A stretch of 64,000 nt of DNA from Topomyia yanbarensis. Taxonomy: Eukaryota; Arthropoda; Insecta; Diptera; Culicidae. The stretch is from positions 32,226,497 through 32,290,496 of the forward strand of contig NC_080670.1 of NCBI RefSeq assembly GCF_030247195.1, written 5' to 3'. A program made the translations under genes and the position numbers. Shown here piece by piece: positions 57,990 through 64,000 of this stretch (positions within the stretch are counted from its first letter, which is position 1; the number at the start of each line of letters is the position of its first letter). Below the pieces are notes generated by a model, which was given only the letters and a program-made list of their open reading frames with translations, was not told where the DNA came from and did not search any database.

Positions 57990-58440
57990 AGCTTTCGTAG
58001 ATTCTTTTCCGCGACGGTGAACCATTTTCAGCGTCGCCTGGTAGCTCTTCCGCTTAACTTCTGACTTACAGTACTGGCAGGTGAGAGACTGATTTTTATA
58101 TGTACAGAGAGTGGTCTGAGAATAAACTGAACCAGATTGCAAAGTAACGAAGGAAGGGGATGTTTCAAACGCTTTCTTACCACTCAAACGTCATTCAGAG
58201 CGCCTGAAAAAAATCCTCAATTTAGCATTATTAACAGGCGGAACCTTTTCGAGTTGCGACGTAAATTTTCGACTAGCGTCGTCGAAAGTTTTCGGAGACC
58301 GATCGTGTAATCGTACATCGACTGCATTATCTTCAACATACACGGGAATCTGGACTCTAACATTATCGCACTCAACAAAGCATTTCATGTTCTTGCGCTT
58401 GTAACGAGGATTATCACGACATCGAGCACGTTGTCTGGGT
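57990..58440 (-). pseudogene. LINE ORF1 remnant related to 22566-23160
   Basis: VECDNVRVQIPVYVEDNAVD then VRLHDRSPKTFDD (58260-58388), and SFVTLQSGSVYSQTTLCTYK then SLTCQYCKSEVKRKS (58040-58150). The same order of motifs is found at 22566-23160 (YGNVKIKIPVY, MCTYP, CRFCK). Frameshifted between the two parts. Confidence 0.55.
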
Positions 58441-58572
58441 TTGCGCTGGGTACTGTGACGCCAGGTCTTTCCTTCCGGGCCCTAAGATAGACCATCCAAT
58501 GTTCCAGTCCGAGGTCTTTCCTATATGACCCTTATCTACTTTTTTATTAAAACGATAAATATCCTAGTCTAG

Positions 58573-58576
58573 CCTC

Positions 58577-58627
<51 letters not shown>
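58573..58627. repeat. (CT)n microsatellite
   Basis: About 27 CT units with one CC interruption. Confidence 0.95.
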
Positions 58628-58632
<5 letters not shown>

Positions 58633-60719
58633 CGATCGTTCTCAGAAGTCCCCTGCACTGCCTTCGCGGGCCTGACCTGTACCAAAGTACGATCATGTCA
58701 CCGCTTTTGCCCCAGACCACTACGCCGACACTATCTGAATTTAAAACGAGCACTATCTGATGATCTGAGCACGTTTAGAAGATTCACTGCGGATCCGAAG
58801 AGTATCACCCGTCGAACCGGTTCATGATGTCAAGGCAATCCGAGGCTGTAATTAATGCCGCTGATTTTTCGTTTGCCTTAATGCTGTAGGTTTGAGTTTT
58901 CCCTTCCGCCTATCGTCACTGTCCGCCTTCTCTACCCTGCCCGTGATACGATTACTGCTATCATGAGTTAATATCTTGCCAAGCATAAACCTCCGTCACT
59001 AAAAGCAAACTTGATTGTATTATCCTAGTTTTAAAATATATTGGGTGAAACCTAAACTACTAGTCTTAAAAATTGCATCTTTTGTTGACTCCGCACCACC
59101 ATCACCACTTTCTCTTAATACAAATCAATTATTTCCATTCTTGTAAATAGAACCGTATTCCTAGTTTTAAGATAGCTGTAAAATACTCCATAAAAAGCTA
59201 ATGTTTTGCCTCTTATTAATCGAATGCAAAATTTTTCCTCAAAGATTAAAAGTTTTCTGAAATTGTAAATTCCTAGTGTTGAGTTTGTACGAAATTGGCA
59301 CCACCAAGCTAATACAAATGTGCTTATAAAATTAACGAACTGATAAAAAAGCGTTTCACATTGCTACCGACAACAACGAGTTCGAGTTCTTCCTTGATTC
59401 CTATTAGTACATTTCTAATATGATGGAACTGAATTGTGTACATTTTACATTCGCTAAAACATCCATTTTATCCTTCAGCAAACGCTCCAGTTTGCGATAA
59501 GGGGGTTCCGCTTTGACATCACAAAAGTCTTCATCGGCCGCACAAATACGCGGCAGAGAAAATCAACTACAATCGCTCCAGGTCATCTCGATCGTCGGTG
59601 TAATACTCAAATTTCGGCGCAAAACAAACGGTTTAGATTGACTTATCCGAAGTCGCTACTAACGCTACTGCTTTGTTTGGATTTCTGTTGTGCAATAGTG
59701 CACATATAATCTACGCAACTGGTTAACTGTATATATTTCTTACCGTCTGCTTTGTGAGTCTTGTCTTGGCTGATGTCTGAAAACAATAATGAAATCCGCT
59801 TTATATTTTTTTGCAAAACCAAATTCAATTCGGCGTACCAGAATTGCTCTAGAATATTAAATTTGAATAATTACAACAGAATTTTTTGAACACACCTGAA
59901 CTAATAAGTCATCTCATTTTAATTATTTTGAATGCAACATTTTTATCGGGTGCGTTTCTTCCCCAGGAGAATTTTGTTTTGATTGAACCAAACTCTACGC
60001 TATCGTCTCATCAGTATCGCAGTCGCGGGGCCACCTTGGATCCCAGGTAGACCCTACACTAAACCGAACTTTGGTTTTGAATCGATGTACTCACGCTCAG
60101 ATTACGCTGTGCACCTATGACTATCAGATTGTCTCGCGTGTGTGCATGACTTTTTTATAGTAAGGTTCAAAATGTTTCGAAAGCAGGGCCCTGTAGTGAT
60201 GTTGTGTGGGAGTCACGATTAACTTTCGTGTATATACTACTAATAACACTCCTTACTCTTGTTTCGTCATTCTTCACCACGGACCTACATCAAGATAGTA
60301 TTTCATGGGGTTTCGTGTTTTCGTCCCTTCTCTTAGTTTTGCTCACGAGTTTCCCGCAGCAGTCTAGGAGCCTCACTTGATCCATGAAATGGTTCGACCT
60401 TTGAGCCATTTAATTCTCGAGAAGACTCTTGTATTTGAAGACTTTTTTTTGAATAGGTCCTATCTACAAAAGAGAGCCTCTCTTTATTTACTTTCTCTTC
60501 CGCGAATTACTCGATCGCCTTTCTGATTTCCCTTCAACTGTTTGCGTAATAAGCTAGTAAAAACGTTGGTCTTTCGAAACATACTGATAAATGTTTGAAA
60601 AGTTTTATGGTTTTGCAGTAATAATCGAAAGAGAAAGCAAAAAAAGAGAGTTCTCTTTTGCAGATTGAAATAAATGCAAAAAAGTCTTCATTTCATCTCC
60701 ATCTCTCGACATTTAGCTC
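58628..60719. other. no gene seen
   Basis: A decayed minus-strand hammerhead-like core is at 60008-60014. No coding exon recognised. Confidence 0.35.
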
Positions 60720-61150
60720 CGGTTTCAGTGAGCCACTTAGCTGCTAATTCCATGAGCCATTTAGTTCCTGTTTTCGTTAGCCATTTTGCTCGCAGCCTTA
60801 TCACAGTCTATTCGGATAGTCCCCAGCGGTGAACTAACCCTACTCCGACTGAGAGTTTTCCGACGGAGGAATTTCTCCTGACACCGACATCCGCTACCTT
60901 GAACCATCTAGCTTCCAGTTTTATCGATATATACTCGGATATTATACGCCGGTGAAGCCACCCCACTCCGACTGAGAGCTCCCCAGCGGCAGAATTTCTC
61001 TCGATACCGATGCTGTTTCTTGAGCTAATTAGCTCCCATTTTGACACGATATAGTCGAAGAGCTCACGGCGGTGAATTTACCCTACTGTGAATTCCCCGG
61101 CGGTGGACCTAGTCTGCACCGGCGGAGAGTTCCTCAGTGGAGGAATTTCT
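60720..61150 (-). repeat. minisatellite of about 121 bp, locus 2
   Basis: ACTCCGACTGAGAG at 60842 and 60963 marks a 121-bp period; GAGCCA-TTAGCTCC, GGAATTTCTC and CGGTGAA words recur. It is the inverse of the 45770-46285 unit. Confidence 0.75.
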
Positions 61151-61329
61151 CTCCAAACAACCCGATTTGAGGCTTCACGACAGCTTTCGAACCGGCGGCG
61201 CTACTGTGCTAGTATGAGTGCTAGTGTGGGTATGTATGTATGACTTAACGTGTGTCTGGTTTTAGCATTCAATAACTGATTGGTAACAATGGGTTCGATC
61301 GAAAGAGGACAAGACATGCTTTGGAAGTA

Positions 61330-62360
61330 TTTTATTTGCTACGAAAAACATGTGAGTAATGAAACAGAACGAAATTGACAAAATTGGAAGAGCATTCAAA
61401 CAGCAAGGAAAATTTAAGAAATTTGAGATGAAAAATAATCAAACGAATAAAAAAAATAAAAAAATAAAGAATTAGTGGGAAAAGATTAAATAATTGAATA
61501 AATGAACCCAAAATTGACAAATCCTGAATAAAACCAAAATAAATAAAATTGCAAACAAAAAACGCAAAAAGGAAATAAAAATAGGCTTTTATAATTTATA
61601 ATAAGTAAACAGCTACAAAAACAAAGAAACGAGAAAAGTCTAACTGAAACAACGAAAGTAGGCAAAGGAATTACATGAAATTAGCAGGAAAAGATGTTGC
61701 AAAAATAGTAGATGTAATGAAATTAAATCAATATATTAAACAAATATTTCTCATAAGATATGAAAAATAAAATAGAAAAGAGAATAGTTAAAATCAGGAA
61801 TATAAAAAGTTTGAATTATAAAACAAAATACAAATACAAAATATAACAAAAGTCAAAACAACCAAAAACTATGAAAATTAAAAAAAATTAACTAAATAGA
61901 ATCATGAATATATTAAGTTAGAACAATGTAGAAATTGAAAAACTCAAAATGAAAAAAAAAAACTTAGAAGGTTCGCAAAAACCAAAAAGGAAATAACGAA
62001 AAATAAATGGTATAATTAAACTTTAGACGCAAGCATGGAAAATTAGAGTGAAAATTTTCAAAAATGTACATTGTTTCCTTAACAAAAATTGTATCTGCAA
62101 ATTAATCAAAAAAATAAACAAATGGAAGGAAAAAAAAGCATTTTTTTCAAAAAAAGGTAACTAGAAAGATATGAAAAAATATGGAGAAAATTAAAAGTAC
62201 AATGAATTGAACAGAGAAAAAGAAAAAACGATAAAATTGCACAAGTCGAAAAAAATAAAGCTGAAAAAATGCCTTAAATTGGGCAAAATGGAAAATATAA
62301 AAAAGTGGAAACAAACATTTCAATATAGATAGAAAATTAAGAAATAGACAAAAATTATAC
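61330..62360. repeat. A-rich, low-complexity tract (about 1 kb)
   Basis: GAAAAAT-, AATAAAAT- and CAAAAAT-like words dominate the + strand. It mirrors the T-rich tract at 50585-51860 in style. Confidence 0.65.
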
Positions 62361-62369
62361 AGAACTAAC

Positions 62370-62580
62370 TAATACCCCTGGCGCATCGCTGTGACTTTCA
62401 ACGAAATAGGAGGAAAACACAACTTGTTCCGAAGCGCCATCTGGGAGGCAGGTAGCCACCAATAGCACACAAACACGCTCCTTAACAAATACCTACTATG
62501 TATGAATTTTGACGGTAATCGGTTAAGCCGTTTAAGAGTCCATAAGTCATATACATACAAACATTGACTATATACAGATA
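62370..62580. mobile_element. probable 3' tail of a retroelement
   Basis: GAATTTTGACGGTAATCGGT followed by TAAGCCGTTTAAGAGTC and a CATATACATACAAAC end resembles the conserved 3' ends of RTE-type LINEs or SINEs in insects. No ORF was found. Confidence 0.35.
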
Positions 62581-64000
62581 GAAAAAAAAAATTAAAATAG
62601 CAACATTAAAAATAAGAAAAACTATCCAAATAAAGGAATGGAATTGCTTGAATTATTATTTGTTCATTTAATTAATTTATCGTTTTATTCTCATTTTAAT
62701 ACTTTTATTCGATTCATTTTGTACACTTTAAGTATTTCATTGCTTTTAATTATTATTCGTGTTATTCGTTTTACTTTCTTTTATTTTTTCACTGAATTTA
62801 TTTTATTAGTTTGATTATGAACCTTTTTGTTAATTTTGTGAAATTGTTAACTTTTTGCATTTCGTTATTTATATTTGCCTTATTCATTTTATTTATTTTG
62901 TTCATTTATTATTTAGCCTGTCGAATTTCTTTCATTTTATAGATTTTCTATAATTGATTCGAGGTTTTTTTTTTTCAATTAGTTTAATTGACACGACTCG
63001 ATGCGTGAGCATTTTAGGCGTCACCTTCCTTGATCATGTCGCTTGCGTCCAAGCTATAATCGCTGCAGTTGTCCTGAAGATTACGGTCGATGGTTTTGTT
63101 ATGCTCCTTCGTTTTTGCTGACTACAGGTGTGAAACTTTCCTCCTTAGTGTCTGCATCTTGTTTGGCTGTCATATGTGTGTTGCTACAGAGGCACTGGAT
63201 GTAATCGTTGTTTATTCAATATTCGTTTGTCGTTTAACCGTCACCGCACGGTTGGACAATTGTCTGTATTATAGCTTTGATCGTTCACAGAACTGACACC
63301 TTGCAGTTTGTTCGCCATATGTGCACAGTGTGGTCCATGCATAGAGGGTGCCATGTTCAATGGTCACAAAGGAAGGGATAAGGCGTTTTAGTTGCATTCT
63401 TACCTTACCTTCTTCTTAGGAATGCCGGGAAAAAAAATCTTCTAAACGTCATTTTAACATAGACCACTTCGCCATATTGCGACATGAATCTGCGTATTGC
63501 GTTATTTGGGGTCACTCAATTCATTTCAATGATCAGTTTTAAGATTCCACCATTCTTTTTTCGGCTATTTTTGTGCAAATCCATTTGAAAACGTTCGTCG
63601 TTAAAGGGTTTGTATATGAAATTTTCCATCCCACTGCTAGGTGGATTGAATCGTTAATTCAATTGTAATTATTTTCATCAGTAACAGTGTAGCTCTTAAC
63701 ATTTGTCTTTTCAGTAAACCGGCAATCACGTACAATTCTGCCGTAAAAACTGGTCCGCTCGTCGCCCTCAAACATCTAGCTTAAAATGATTTCTCAACTA
63801 TTGAGTTCAAGTTTGGCAGCTGGTGGTTACAATAAATGAGCGATTACTAATCACGAACGAGCATCCATCCTCCATCTCCTAATAAAAGTAATCTTCTCAG
63901 CAAACCGATCTTCGTGAACAAGGTGTCTTATATTTTTGTCCATCACTGTACGTTCATACCCACTCAAGAACGAAATGATTCATTTGATTTCATTTATTAC
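62581..64000. other. no gene seen
   Basis: 62640-62990 is T-rich. CCCACTGCTAGGTGGATTGA at 63631-63650 is an inverted relative of the repeat end near 52245. Confidence 0.35.

Noticed and set aside
60808..61047. 79-residue ORF with internal repeats
   Set aside because: It is a translation of the 121-bp minisatellite.

Overview
The window looks like culicine mosquito DNA, most likely Aedes-type. Three things point there: a delta-class glutathione S-transferase (GST) locus built from a series of alternative 3' exons, as described for mosquito GSTD1; two tRNA-derived short interspersed elements (SINEs) resembling Aedes Feilai; and a large, AT-rich, repeat-packed intergenic space. The species call is inference; the gene identities below are read from the sequence.

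Genes. (1) At 1-2440 on the + strand lie four successive 3' exons of a GSTD1-type gene (the first is cut by the window edge). Each starts at a splice acceptor in front of the (I/L)NPQH motif and has its own stop codon and AATAAA. The shared exon carrying the catalytic serine lies left of the window. (2) At 13035-13658 (+) is a complete single-exon delta GST of 207 aa. (3) Converging on it from the other strand is a very large non-classical cadherin gene. Nine exons can be traced with matching splice phases from 32704 down to the stop at 14006. They encode about 1985 residues: roughly 11-12 cadherin repeats, one transmembrane segment, and an Asn-rich cytoplasmic tail ending in a PDZ-type -TSL. 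The signal-peptide exon was not found, so much of 32.7-64 kb is probably its first intron or upstream intergenic DNA. Size, together with a GstD neighbour, suggests a cadherin-87A-type protein. The GSTs are detoxification enzymes (glutathione conjugation, DDT dehydrochlorination in some members); the cadherin is an adhesion receptor. They are neighbours, not a pathway.

Mobile DNA. 3.3-5.0 kb: foldback DNA transposon with long terminal inverted repeats (TIRs). 9.4-10.3 kb: Penelope-like fragment with a GIY-YIG remnant. 10.4-11.9 kb: second foldback. 16.3-20.8 kb: nearly full-length but broken LINE (long interspersed element) lying in the 11.8 kb cadherin intron. 22.5-25 kb: LINE ORF1 and BEL/Pao pol remnants. 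Further right: two 88-bp Tourist-like miniature inverted-repeat elements (MITEs), two SINEs, a tRNA-like gene, a TA-flanked element with internal 116-bp repeats, several minisatellites, and long T-rich or A-rich tracts.

Most interesting. A complete hammerhead ribozyme consensus is present on the minus strand at 33723-33794. At least twelve further decayed relatives of its core are scattered across the window, some in head-to-head pairs. Second, the cadherin reading frame is interrupted by a 22-nt GT...AG segment whose removal restores the cadherin sequence exactly; all its other traceable introns are 53 nt or longer.
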